Assembly: GCA_900318015.1 (NCBI GenBank)
Contig: ONJB01000003.1
Location: 21,359 to 85,358 of the forward strand
Source: an uncultured Bacteroidales bacterium
GTDB lineage: Bacteria > Bacteroidota > Bacteroidia > Bacteroidales > UBA932
Length of the DNA stretch: 64,000 nucleotides
Direction of reading: 5' to 3'
Shown here: piece by piece, positions 42,709-50,140 of the stretch
How the letters are laid out: each line of letters begins with the position of its first letter
Numbering within the stretch: position 1 is the stretch's first letter
The notes under the pieces: generated by a model
What the model was told of the DNA's origin: nothing
What the model saw: the letters and a program-made list of their open reading frames with translations, nothing else
Database searches by the model: none
Translations under genes and position numbers: made by a program

Positions 42709-44277
42709 ATGTTCGTATTCAGAAATCATACGGTGGAACGGTTTTTCCCGAAAGGCTATACCTTTTCGGGATATGATGACATATCTTTCATCCCGCAGGA
42801 TGCGGAAGGTTATGTCTGGTTCTATCAAGTCCCCGTCAAGAACGACAGGAAACTGCTGGCGGAGGAAGTAGAGAGCTATTCCGGGAAGGTGGAGTACCTC
42901 CTGGGGCGGATTGACCCGTCGAAAGCGTTTGTCGCCCTGACGCTGGTTCCTGTCTTTGAACCGGTGGTATCGGAGAGTGATTTCCAAATTGCCGCAGCCA
43001 TCGCCGGGTTCAATCTGGCGCTCTATCGCCTTGCTCAAGAGCATGCGAACCTGAAAGTCATCGATCTCCGCGACTTTACATCCCGGTATTCGGCCGCGGA
43101 GCTGATGGATTGGAAATTCTATTTCATCTCTCAGATGGGACTGAATCCCCGGCTTTCCGGCGATTTCATCCATTGGTGGGGGAAGAAGATGGACAGCGTG
43201 GCGCTCAAGCGGAAAAAGTGCATCGTCCTGGATCTGGACAATACGCTTTGGGGCGGAGTCCTGGGGGAAGACGGCCTGGACGGAATCAAGATCGGCGGTG
43301 ATTATCCGGGGAAAGCATTCGCTTTCTTCCAGGAAGCCTTGCTGGAACTGGAAAAGTCCGGTGTCATCCTGACGGTCTGTTCGAAGAATAATGAGGCCGA
43401 TGTCCTGGAAGCCTGGGAGAGAGTCCCTTCCATGATTCTCCGGAAAGAGCATTTTGCGGCCTGCCGGATCAACTGGCAGGACAAGGCGGCCAACATCCGG
43501 GAGATGGCCCAAGAATTGAATATCGGCCTGGACAGCATGGTCTTCCTGGACGACAATCCTTCCGAACGGGAGCTGGTCAGCCAGTTCTTGCCGGAGGTCG
43601 CCGTTCCCGCTTTCCCGGAACATCCGTATGAATTGCCGCTTTTCTTCCAGTCGTTGGTGGACAACTATTTCCAGGTCTATTCGGTGACGGAGGAGGACCG
43701 GAAAAAGACGACGCAGTATCAGGCGAATGCGGCCCGTGCCGAAGCGCAGAAGCAGTTTACGGATTATGCCTCTTTCCTGCGGAGCCTGCAGATCCATGTG
43801 ACAGTTTCGGAAGCCGATGAGGTCACGATTCCGCGCATCGCACAGATGACCCAGAAGACCAACCAGTTCAATCTGACGACCAGGAGGTATCAGGATTCGG
43901 ATATCCGGCAGTTCCTGCAGGATGGCTGGAGAATCTGGAGTGTCAGTGTCTCCGACCGGTTTGGAGACAGCGGCATCACCGGATGCGCCTTGGTCCATGG
44001 GACCGATATCGACTCCTTCCTGTTGAGTTGCCGCGTCCTCGGCAAAGGCATCGAATCCCTTTTCCTGAAAACGGTCCTGTCCGTGCTGAAAAAGGATGGA
44101 TGCCAGACGGTGACTGCCCACTATGTCCCGACCCAGAAGAATGCCCAGGTCGCCGAGTTCTATGAGAAATGCGGATTCTCCTGCGTGGGTGAATCTGCAT
44201 CAGGAAAGGACTATGTGCTTCAACTGGCGATGGCCGACTTGGCCGTGGAGGATTTTTACCAGATTACGATCAAATGA
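42709..44277 (+). CDS. FkbH-like HAD-IIIC protein with C-terminal acetyltransferase-like domain
   Basis: This 522-residue protein has an N-terminal region with FIHWWGKKM, then the HAD motif VLDLDNTLWGGVLGEDGLDGI (nucleophile D175, D177), VCSKNNEADV, and FLDDNPSERELV. A GNAT-like domain from about residue 345 follows (IPRIAQMTQKTNQFNLTTRRY, VLGKGIESLFLKTVL). FkbH proteins take the glyceryl group from 1,3-bisphosphoglycerate and load it as D-glyceryl thioester on an acyl carrier protein. The adjacent 80-residue carrier protein fits this exactly. The final use in this locus, perhaps a glyceryl or derived acyl substituent, is inferred. Confidence 0.87.
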   Translation: MFVFRNHTVERFFPKGYTFSGYDDISFIPQDAEGYVWFYQVPVKNDRKLLAEEVESYSGKVEYLLGRIDPSKAFVALTLVPVFEPVVSESDFQIAAAIAGFNLALYRLAQEHANLKVIDLRDFTSRYSAAELMDWKFYFISQMGLNPRLSGDFIHWWGKKMDSVALKRKKCIVLDLDNTLWGGVLGEDGLDGIKIGGDYPGKAFAFFQEALLELEKSGVILTVCSKNNEADVLEAWERVPSMILRKEHFAACRINWQDKAANIREMAQELNIGLDSMVFLDDNPSERELVSQFLPEVAVPAFPEHPYELPLFFQSLVDNYFQVYSVTEEDRKKTTQYQANAARAEAQKQFTDYASFLRSLQIHVTVSEADEVTIPRIAQMTQKTNQFNLTTRRYQDSDIRQFLQDGWRIWSVSVSDRFGDSGITGCALVHGTDIDSFLLSCRVLGKGIESLFLKTVLSVLKKDGCQTVTAHYVPTQKNAQVAEFYEKCGFSCVGESASGKDYVLQLAMADLAVEDFYQITIK

Positions 44278-44516
44278 ACAACCTTATGGAACAGAAGATT
44301 TTAGATATCCTTCGGAAGTTGTTCGAATCCGATTCCATCGATACGTCCTGCTCGCAGACAACCTGCTCAAAGTGGGACTCCATGAACCACCTGAATCTCA
44401 TCCTGGATTTGGAAGATGCCTTCGGGGTCTCTTTCGAGCCGGAGGAAATCTGGGAAATCAAGAGTTATGACGATATCGTCCGCCTGTTGACGAAAAAGGG
44501 GATTCCGTCGGCATGA
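44274..44516 (+). CDS. acyl carrier protein
   Basis: This 80-residue acidic helical protein has the phosphopantetheine site in KWDSMNHLNLILDLEDAFGV, with the serine at about S36 followed by Met-Asn-His-Leu. The LEDAFGVSF helix III and the length are typical for a discrete acyl carrier protein. It overlaps the FkbH-like gene by four bases and the DUF354 gene by four bases. It should carry the acyl group made by FkbH or the CapK-like ligase. A phosphopantetheinyl transferase would be needed from elsewhere in the genome. Confidence 0.9.
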   Translation: MNNLMEQKILDILRKLFESDSIDTSCSQTTCSKWDSMNHLNLILDLEDAFGVSFEPEEIWEIKSYDDIVRLLTKKGIPSA

Positions 44517-45559
44517 GGGTACTGGTCTATCTGGGGCATCCGGCCCACTTCCATAATTACAAGAACACCATCGCCCGGCTGAAGGCAGACGGGCATGAGG
44601 TGGCTGTCTTGATCAAGAAGAAAGATATCCTGGAGGAGCTGCTGAAAAACGCCGGGATTCCTTATCACAACATCCTGGAGGAGGGGAGGAAAGACAGCCA
44701 GTTAGGGATCGCCATCGGACTGTTGAAAAGGACGTGGCGGCTGGACCGGTTCTGCCGGGAATTCAGACCCGACATCCTGACCGGTTCCAGTGTCGAGAAC
44801 TCGCTGATCGGCCCTTTGCGCCATATCCCCGTCATCAACATCGGGGAAGACGATGCGGACGTCGTGCCCAAGTATGCAAGAACCGCCTACCCGGGCGCTT
44901 CGGTCATCCTGTGCCCGGACACCTGCGACTGCGGGAAATGGAACGCGAAGGCGGTCAAGTATCCCGGATATCAGGAACTGGGCTATCTTCATCCGGAGAA
45001 TTTTACGCCGAGCAAGGAGGTTGTCCAGCGTTATTTCGATCCGGACAAGCCTTATTTCCTGATGCGCTTTTCCGGACTCAATGCGCACCATGATGCCGGT
45101 ATCCGGGGAATCAACAACGAGATCGCCCGGCATCTCATCGAGATCCTGAAACCCCATGGGCGCGTTCTGATCACTTCGGAGCGGCCCTTGGATGCGGGCC
45201 TGGAGCCCTATCGGATTGCGATCAATCCCTTGGACATCCATCATGTCATGGCCTATGCCGACCTGTATCTCGGAGACAGCCAGACCATGGCGGCGGAGGC
45301 GGGCGTCCTGGGGGTTCCCTATGTGCGTTTCAACGATTTCGTCGGGAAGATCGGTTATCTGAAAGAACTGGAGGAAAAATACCAGTTGGGCTTCGGCATC
45401 ACGCCGGACCGCGAAGCGGACCTGTATGCTACGGTCCAATCCTTGTTGGAAATGCCGGACCGGAAGGCGGTGTTCCAGTCCCGGCGCCAGAGGATGCTGG
45501 GAGAAAAGATCAACTTCGCGACCTTCCTGACAGATTTTATAGAGCATTACAAGGCATGA
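44513..45559 (+). CDS. DUF354 family GT-B-like protein
   Basis: This 348-residue protein begins MRVLVYLGHPAHFHNYKNTIARLKADGHEV, a form found in DUF354 proteins (PF04007) related to GT-B glycosyltransferases and UDP-GlcNAc 2-epimerase. The C-terminal ADLYLGDSQTMAAEAGVLGVPYVRFNDFVGKIGYLKELEEKY is the diagnostic region. LPLDAGLEPYRIAI-type loops precede it. It may be a glycosyltransferase, but no biochemical role is known to me. It is embedded in the run of genes for acyl activation and transfer. Confidence 0.78.
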   Translation: MRVLVYLGHPAHFHNYKNTIARLKADGHEVAVLIKKKDILEELLKNAGIPYHNILEEGRKDSQLGIAIGLLKRTWRLDRFCREFRPDILTGSSVENSLIGPLRHIPVINIGEDDADVVPKYARTAYPGASVILCPDTCDCGKWNAKAVKYPGYQELGYLHPENFTPSKEVVQRYFDPDKPYFLMRFSGLNAHHDAGIRGINNEIARHLIEILKPHGRVLITSERPLDAGLEPYRIAINPLDIHHVMAYADLYLGDSQTMAAEAGVLGVPYVRFNDFVGKIGYLKELEEKYQLGFGITPDREADLYATVQSLLEMPDRKAVFQSRRQRMLGEKINFATFLTDFIEHYKA

Positions 45560-46179
45560 AAGATTACCTGCCGCTGGAACGGCAAAGAATCCCCAATTAC
45601 GAGGCGTCGGGCTTTCTGGGGACCATCAAGCGCTCGGCCCGGGAACACGGCTATCATTCGGCGCTCTGGTATGGGCTGGTCCGCTTGAAGGACCATCTGT
45701 TCGGAAGTTGGGCCATGCGTTTCCCCTGGGGAGGCGCCCGGAAATGGCTGCAGCGTCAGCGGGGCGTGAAAATCGGCAAGAAGGTCCATTGGGGGACCAA
45801 CAATGTCGTGGATAATGCCTTTCCGTATTTTGTCATCGTCGAAGACGGAGCTTCCATCTCCGGGAATGACTATTTCCTCGCGCACAGCAAGCCGATGGCT
45901 TACCATGCGTCGTGCATGCAGTCCTATGTCGCGCCGATCATCGTGCGTAAGCACGCCTGGCTGGCCGTCAATGTGACGGTGCTGCCCGGTGTCGAGATCG
46001 GCGAAGGAGCCATCGTCTCTGCTGGGAGTGTCGTCAATAAGGACGTCCCTCCGTTCACGATCGTCAGCGGCAATCCGGCCCAGGTTGTGACAGACATTTC
46101 CCGGTTGGTGCGCAGGAATTATACCCCGGAGGAATTCGAGCGCTTGCTGGCGGTAAGAAAAGAAAAGTATCAGATCTGA
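45556..46179 (+). CDS. hexapeptide-repeat acyltransferase
   Basis: The N-terminal 90 residues of this 207-residue protein are basic and helical. The C-terminal part is a left-handed beta-helix (VKIGKKVHWGTNNVV, VIVEDGASISGNDYFLAH, IIVRKHAWLAVNVTVLPGVEIGEGAIVSAGSVVNKDV) ending SGNPAQVVTD. The His of FLAHSKPM and the following loop fit O-acetyltransferases of the maltose/galactoside type. It directly follows the CapK, FkbH, carrier protein and DUF354 genes, so it is a candidate for passing the carried acyl group to a sugar; that is an inference. Confidence 0.8.
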   Translation: MKDYLPLERQRIPNYEASGFLGTIKRSAREHGYHSALWYGLVRLKDHLFGSWAMRFPWGGARKWLQRQRGVKIGKKVHWGTNNVVDNAFPYFVIVEDGASISGNDYFLAHSKPMAYHASCMQSYVAPIIVRKHAWLAVNVTVLPGVEIGEGAIVSAGSVVNKDVPPFTIVSGNPAQVVTDISRLVRRNYTPEEFERLLAVRKEKYQI

Positions 46180-46910
46180 TGGATTTCACCCTGTCGAAAT
46201 ATGGCGCCCTGCTGGATGCTTTGAAGGCTTATGGGTTCAACACCCTGGTCCTTCGCCACGACGTGGACCTGTTGCCTGGGAATTCCCTCCGGACGGCGCG
46301 CCTAGAGGCGGAAAAGGGCATGCTCGGCATCTACTATTTCAGGGCGGTCCCTGAAAGTTGGGACGAGGGAATCATCAAGGAAATCGCGGCCCTGGGCCAC
46401 GAGATCGGCTACCATTACGAGTCCCTGACCACCTGCGACGGGGATGTGGACGCCGCCTATGCCGATTTCTGCAAGAATCTGGAGGCGCTGCGGAAGCTCG
46501 TGCCGGTGAAGAGCATCTGCATGCACGGCAGCCCGCGGTCGCCTTATGACAGCAAGGATATCTGGAAGAAGTACGATTACCAGACCCTGGGCATCGAGAA
46601 CGAACCCTATCTGGACACGGATTTCTCGAAAGTCTTCTACCTCACCGACACCGGCCGCCGCTGGGACGGTTATAAGGTGAGCGTACGGGACAAGATTCCC
46701 CAGTACCAGGACGAATGGAATGCCCGGGGACTGACCTTCCACACCACGGACGACGTCATCGACGGTCTCCGGAAGGGCATCATCCCCAAGGACCTGATGG
46801 TCACGGTCCATCCCCAGCGCTGGAATCCTTTCGGCCTGAAGTGGGTGAAGGAACTGGTGCTGCAGCATATGAAGAATATTGTCAAGCGATTAATCATCAA
46901 GAAGAAATGA
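46179..46910 (+). CDS. NodB-fold polysaccharide deacetylase-like protein
   Basis: This 243-residue protein has NTLVLRHDVDLLPGNSLRTARLEAEKGM, with the Asp pair (HDVD) of carbohydrate esterase 4 enzymes, GHEIGYHYESLTTCDGD with metal histidines, and ICMHGSPRSPYDSKDIW. A late LMVTVHPQRWN supplies another conserved His. No signal peptide is present. It belongs to the branch in which the first motif reads RHDVD. The substrate is not known. It overlaps both neighbours by one and four bases. Confidence 0.78.
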   Translation: MDFTLSKYGALLDALKAYGFNTLVLRHDVDLLPGNSLRTARLEAEKGMLGIYYFRAVPESWDEGIIKEIAALGHEIGYHYESLTTCDGDVDAAYADFCKNLEALRKLVPVKSICMHGSPRSPYDSKDIWKKYDYQTLGIENEPYLDTDFSKVFYLTDTGRRWDGYKVSVRDKIPQYQDEWNARGLTFHTTDDVIDGLRKGIIPKDLMVTVHPQRWNPFGLKWVKELVLQHMKNIVKRLIIKKK

Positions 46911-48115
46911 TCAACGTTATCGGCCTGGGCTATATCGGCCTTCCTACGGCGCTGATGCTGGCTTCCCACGGACAGGAAGTCGTCGGGACGGATTACAATC
47001 CGGAACTGGTCGCCACGCTGAATGCGGGCAAGACGACCTTCAAGGAGGAGGGGCTGGACGACCTGTTCGCCGCCGCCGTGAAGGGCGGGATCCGGTTTAC
47101 GACGGAATACCAGCAGACGGACATGTACATCGTTTCCGTCCCTACTCCGTATGACAAGTTTTCCAAGAAGGTGGATCCCTGCTATGTGGTCGCTGCGGTG
47201 AAGCAGGTGTTGTCCGTGTGCCCGGACGGGGCTACGGTTGTGGTCGAGTCCACGATCTCTCCCGGCACCATCGACAAGTCCGTGCGGCCCGTGATCGCCG
47301 AGAGCGGCAAGCAGATCAATCTGGTCCATGCCCCCGAGCGCATCATCCCGGGCAACATGGTCTACGAGCTCCTGCACAACAACCGCACGATCGGCGCCGA
47401 CGACAAGTCGGTGGGGGAGAAGGTCAAGGCCTGCTACGCCAGTTTCTGCCAGGGCGAAATCGTCGTCACGGACATCCGGACGGCCGAAATGACCAAGGTC
47501 GTGGAAAACACTTTCCGGGCCGTGAACATCGCCTTTGCCAATGAGCTCGCCCGCATCTGCCGGCACGACAACATGGACGTGTACGAGATCATCCGCATCT
47601 GCAACATGCACCCGCGGGTGAATATCCTTCAGCCCGGCCCCGGCGTGGGCGGTCACTGCATTAGCGTGGACCCGTGGTTCCTGGTGGGGGACTATCCCAG
47701 CCTTGCCAAGGTCATCGACGAGTCCATGAAGACGAACGACGGTCAGCCCGCCTTCGTGCTGAACCGGATCCACGAGATCATGAAGGAGAACGGCATCACG
47801 GACACCCGCCGCGTGGGCCTGTACGGCCTCACCTACAAGGAGAATGTCGATGACGTCCGTGAAAGCCCGACGCTGCAGCTGCTTGAGTGCCAGGAGCGTC
47901 ATCTCGCCGAGCCGCTGAAGGTCTATGACCCGCTGATTGAAAAGGACCTCGTGAAGAACCAGTATCACGATTTCGACGCTTTCCTCGCTGACGTGGACAT
48001 GGTCGTCATCATGGTCAAGCACGACCAGGTCAAGGGCAGCTGGGACAAATTGAAAGGCAAGGTCATCCTGGATTGTCATAACATCTGCCTGCTGGAAGGC
48101 GTCTATCACATCTGA
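46907..48115 (+). CDS. wecC: UDP-N-acetyl-hexosamine 6-dehydrogenase (WecC/WbpA-like)
   Basis: This 402-residue protein starts MINVIGLGYIGLPTALMLASHG (Rossmann NAD site). It has VSVPTPYDK, VVESTISPGT, VHAPERIIPGNM, TAEMTKVVENTFRAVNIAFANEL and the catalytic cysteine in GVGGHCISVDPWFLV. VDPWF is more like WecC (UDP-ManNAc dehydrogenase) than WbpA or TviB, and the adjacent gene encodes WecB. The pair would make UDP-ManNAcA, or UDP-GlcNAcA if the enzyme oxidises UDP-GlcNAc. The latter product would feed the WbpB/WbpE/WbpD-like enzymes also encoded here. ATG 46907 overlaps the previous stop. Confidence 0.9.
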   Translation: MINVIGLGYIGLPTALMLASHGQEVVGTDYNPELVATLNAGKTTFKEEGLDDLFAAAVKGGIRFTTEYQQTDMYIVSVPTPYDKFSKKVDPCYVVAAVKQVLSVCPDGATVVVESTISPGTIDKSVRPVIAESGKQINLVHAPERIIPGNMVYELLHNNRTIGADDKSVGEKVKACYASFCQGEIVVTDIRTAEMTKVVENTFRAVNIAFANELARICRHDNMDVYEIIRICNMHPRVNILQPGPGVGGHCISVDPWFLVGDYPSLAKVIDESMKTNDGQPAFVLNRIHEIMKENGITDTRRVGLYGLTYKENVDDVRESPTLQLLECQERHLAEPLKVYDPLIEKDLVKNQYHDFDAFLADVDMVVIMVKHDQVKGSWDKLKGKVILDCHNICLLEGVYHI

Positions 48116-49275
48116 TGAAGAGAATCATGCTCGTGTTCGGAACCCGCCCGGAGGCCATCAAGATGTGCCCTCTGGTGAAGGAGTTCCAGAAATATCCGGA
48201 GGAGTTCGAGACGCTTGTCTGCGTGACGGGCCAGCATCGAGAGATGCTGGACCAGGTGCTGCAGATCTTCGGCGTGAAGCCGGATTTCGACCTGAACATC
48301 ATGAAACAGGGGCAGGACCTGTACGACGTGACGTCGCGGGTTCTTGTAGGGATGCGGGATGTGCTGGATGAGGCCAGGCCCGACGTGGTCCTGGTTCATG
48401 GCGACACGACCACCTCGATGGCGGCGGCGATGGCGGCTTTCTACCGCCAGATTCCCGTCGGCCATGTGGAGGCGGGCCTGCGGACGCACAACATCTACAG
48501 CCCCTGGCCGGAGGAGATGAACCGGCAGATCACCGGACGGATTGCAACCTATGACTTTGCGCCGACGCCATTGAGCCGCCAGAATCTCCTGGATGAAGGC
48601 GTTGATCCTGAGAAGATTACAGTGACAGGGAATACTGTAATCGATGCGCTCCACTGGGTCGTGGAGAATGTGATGGAAAAGGGCTATGTGCCGAAGGATT
48701 CGGCGGTCGCGGCGCTCCCTCGGGGAGACCGTCGGTTGGTATTGATTACCGGCCATCGGCGGGAAAACTTCGGAGAAGGTTTCATCAGCATGTGCACCGC
48801 CATCCGGGATTTGGCACTCAAGTATCCGGATGTGGATTTCGTGTATCCGATGCACTTGAACCCGAATGTACGGAAACCCATCCGCGAGGTGTTCGGGGAG
48901 ATGGCCGATCAGGTCGGCCATGACGGGCGCGTCATTCCCGGCTTGACCGGGAATCTCTTCTTCATCGAGCCGCTGGATTACCTGGATTTCGTGTATCTGA
49001 TGTCCCGGAGCTATTTGGTTCTTACCGATTCCGGCGGCATTCAGGAGGAGGCGCCAGGACTCGGGAAACCGGTTCTTGTGATGAGGGATACGACCGAACG
49101 GCCGGAAGCGCTGGAGGCCGGGACCGTGCGTCTGGTAGGTACCGATCACGGCCGGATCATGGCGGAGGTGTCTGCCCTCATGGACGATCCTGGGCATTAT
49201 CAGGCGATGAGCCAGGCTGTGAACCCCTACGGGGACGGCAAAGCTTGCCCCCGGATTGTGGTGAAATTCAAATAA
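48115..49275 (+). CDS. wecB: UDP-GlcNAc 2-epimerase with in-frame repeat insertion
   Basis: This 386-residue non-hydrolysing epimerase has FGTRPEAIKMCPLVKEF, GQHREMLDQVLQIFGV, VHGDTTTSMAAAMAAFY, HVEAGLRTHN, PEEMNRQITGRIATYDFAPT, ITGHRRENFGEG and DSGGIQEEAPGLGKPVLVMRDTTERPEAL, a complete set of family motifs. Residues 263-281 (MADQVGHDGRVIPGLTGNL) come from the same palindromic DNA element as in the wbpE-like gene. They sit between VFGE and FFIEPLDYLDF, where homologues have a short loop. The enzyme could act as WecB or as WbpI on the diacetamido-uronic acid. It is the last gene before the export genes. Confidence 0.92.
   Translation: MKRIMLVFGTRPEAIKMCPLVKEFQKYPEEFETLVCVTGQHREMLDQVLQIFGVKPDFDLNIMKQGQDLYDVTSRVLVGMRDVLDEARPDVVLVHGDTTTSMAAAMAAFYRQIPVGHVEAGLRTHNIYSPWPEEMNRQITGRIATYDFAPTPLSRQNLLDEGVDPEKITVTGNTVIDALHWVVENVMEKGYVPKDSAVAALPRGDRRLVLITGHRRENFGEGFISMCTAIRDLALKYPDVDFVYPMHLNPNVRKPIREVFGEMADQVGHDGRVIPGLTGNLFFIEPLDYLDFVYLMSRSYLVLTDSGGIQEEAPGLGKPVLVMRDTTERPEALEAGTVRLVGTDHGRIMAEVSALMDDPGHYQAMSQAVNPYGDGKACPRIVVKFK
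48901..48957 (+). repeat. two-hairpin palindromic element, copy 3, in frame inside wecB
   Basis: ATGGCCGA (48901-48908), loop TCAGG, TCGGCCAT (48914-48921), spacer GACGGGCGCGTC, then ATTCCCGG (48934-48941), loop CTTGA, CCGGGAAT (48947-48954) and CTC. It differs from copy 1 only at two adjacent spacer bases (AA to CG), although the copies lie 47.6 kb apart in unrelated genes. It occupies the same reading frame as copies 1 and 2 and adds 19 codons. Confidence 0.88.
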
Positions 49276-49289
49276 AATGCTTAATTTTG
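49256..49289 (+). promoter_or_regulatory. candidate promoter of the wza-wzc export genes
   Basis: TAATTTTG at 49282-49289 matches the Bacteroidota -7 consensus TAnnTTTG. A TTG at 49256-49258 could serve as the -33 element with a 23-base spacer, somewhat long. The element lies in the 47-base gap between wecB and the export lipoprotein gene, leaving a leader of about 27 bases before ATG 49323. It would let the export genes be expressed apart from the long upstream operon. Confidence 0.5.
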
Positions 49290-49322
49290 CAGGTTGAATA
49301 TTTGATTAAAACATTACGCCAT

Positions 49323-50126
49323 ATGGAAATGAAGAAATTGTTCCGGACGGGAATCGTCCTCGCGCTGGTCGCCCTGTCGGCCGTTTCCTGCGTTACGAAC
49401 CGGAAGATCGCTTATCTCCAGGACATGAAGCATGCGACCCAGATCGAGCTGGAAAACAAGTTCGAGGCGGTCATCAGTCCTTATGACGAACTGGATGTTG
49501 TCGTTTCCAGTTTTGACATGGATCTGGCACAACCTTTCAACTTGAGGAGCCAGATCAGCAGCACGGGAAATAACACGGCTACCAACCTGGGTTATCTCGT
49601 GGATCAATACGGGAACATTGAACTCCCGGTCCTTGGTACCATTCACGCTCAAGGCATGACTCGTCTCCAGCTGCAGGAGCATGTGAAGAAGATGCTTATC
49701 AACGGTGGCTATATCAGCGACCCGTACGTGATGGTGCGTTTCCGCAATTTCAAGATCTTCGTGCTGGGCTCCAATGGCGGCAAGGCCATTACCATCCCCG
49801 AGGAGCGTTGTACGTTTCTAGAGGCCCTGGCTTTGGCCGGAGACTTGAACGTCTATACGGACCGTACCAAGATTATGGTCATGCGCGAGGTCGACGGTAA
49901 GATGGTTTCCCGTTATCTGGATCCTCGGTCTTCCAAGGTCTTCAAGGATCCGTTTTTCATGATGCAGCAGAATGACTTTATCATCACCCGAAATACGGGC
50001 TACCGGAACTTCCAGGAGTCGTATTCCATGCTGGGGACTGTTTTCTCTGTCTTCTCTACCTTGACGGGGCTTGCATCGACGTACTTTGCCGTCCGGGCCT
50101 ATCTGAATTCGACCAACAATAAGTAA
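49323..50126 (+). CDS. wza: Wza-like polysaccharide export lipoprotein
   Basis: This 267-residue protein has a lipoprotein signal peptide (FRTGIVLALVALSAVSC, lipid cysteine C23). VTNRKIAYLQDM and the Poly_export domain VISPYDELDVVVSSFDMDLAQPFN follow, then LVDQYGNIELPVLGTIHAQGMTRLQLQEHV and an SLBB-like region with VLGSNGGKAITIPEERCTFLEALALAG. A hydrophobic C-terminal segment (VFSVFSTLTGLASTYFAV) is common in Bacteroidales versions. It should form the outer-membrane channel for the polysaccharide. ATG 49329 is an alternative start. A promoter-like TAATTTTG lies just upstream. Confidence 0.92.
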   Translation: MEMKKLFRTGIVLALVALSAVSCVTNRKIAYLQDMKHATQIELENKFEAVISPYDELDVVVSSFDMDLAQPFNLRSQISSTGNNTATNLGYLVDQYGNIELPVLGTIHAQGMTRLQLQEHVKKMLINGGYISDPYVMVRFRNFKIFVLGSNGGKAITIPEERCTFLEALALAGDLNVYTDRTKIMVMREVDGKMVSRYLDPRSSKVFKDPFFMMQQNDFIITRNTGYRNFQESYSMLGTVFSVFSTLTGLASTYFAVRAYLNSTNNK

Positions 50127-50140
50127 TCCAAGATCCAGCC

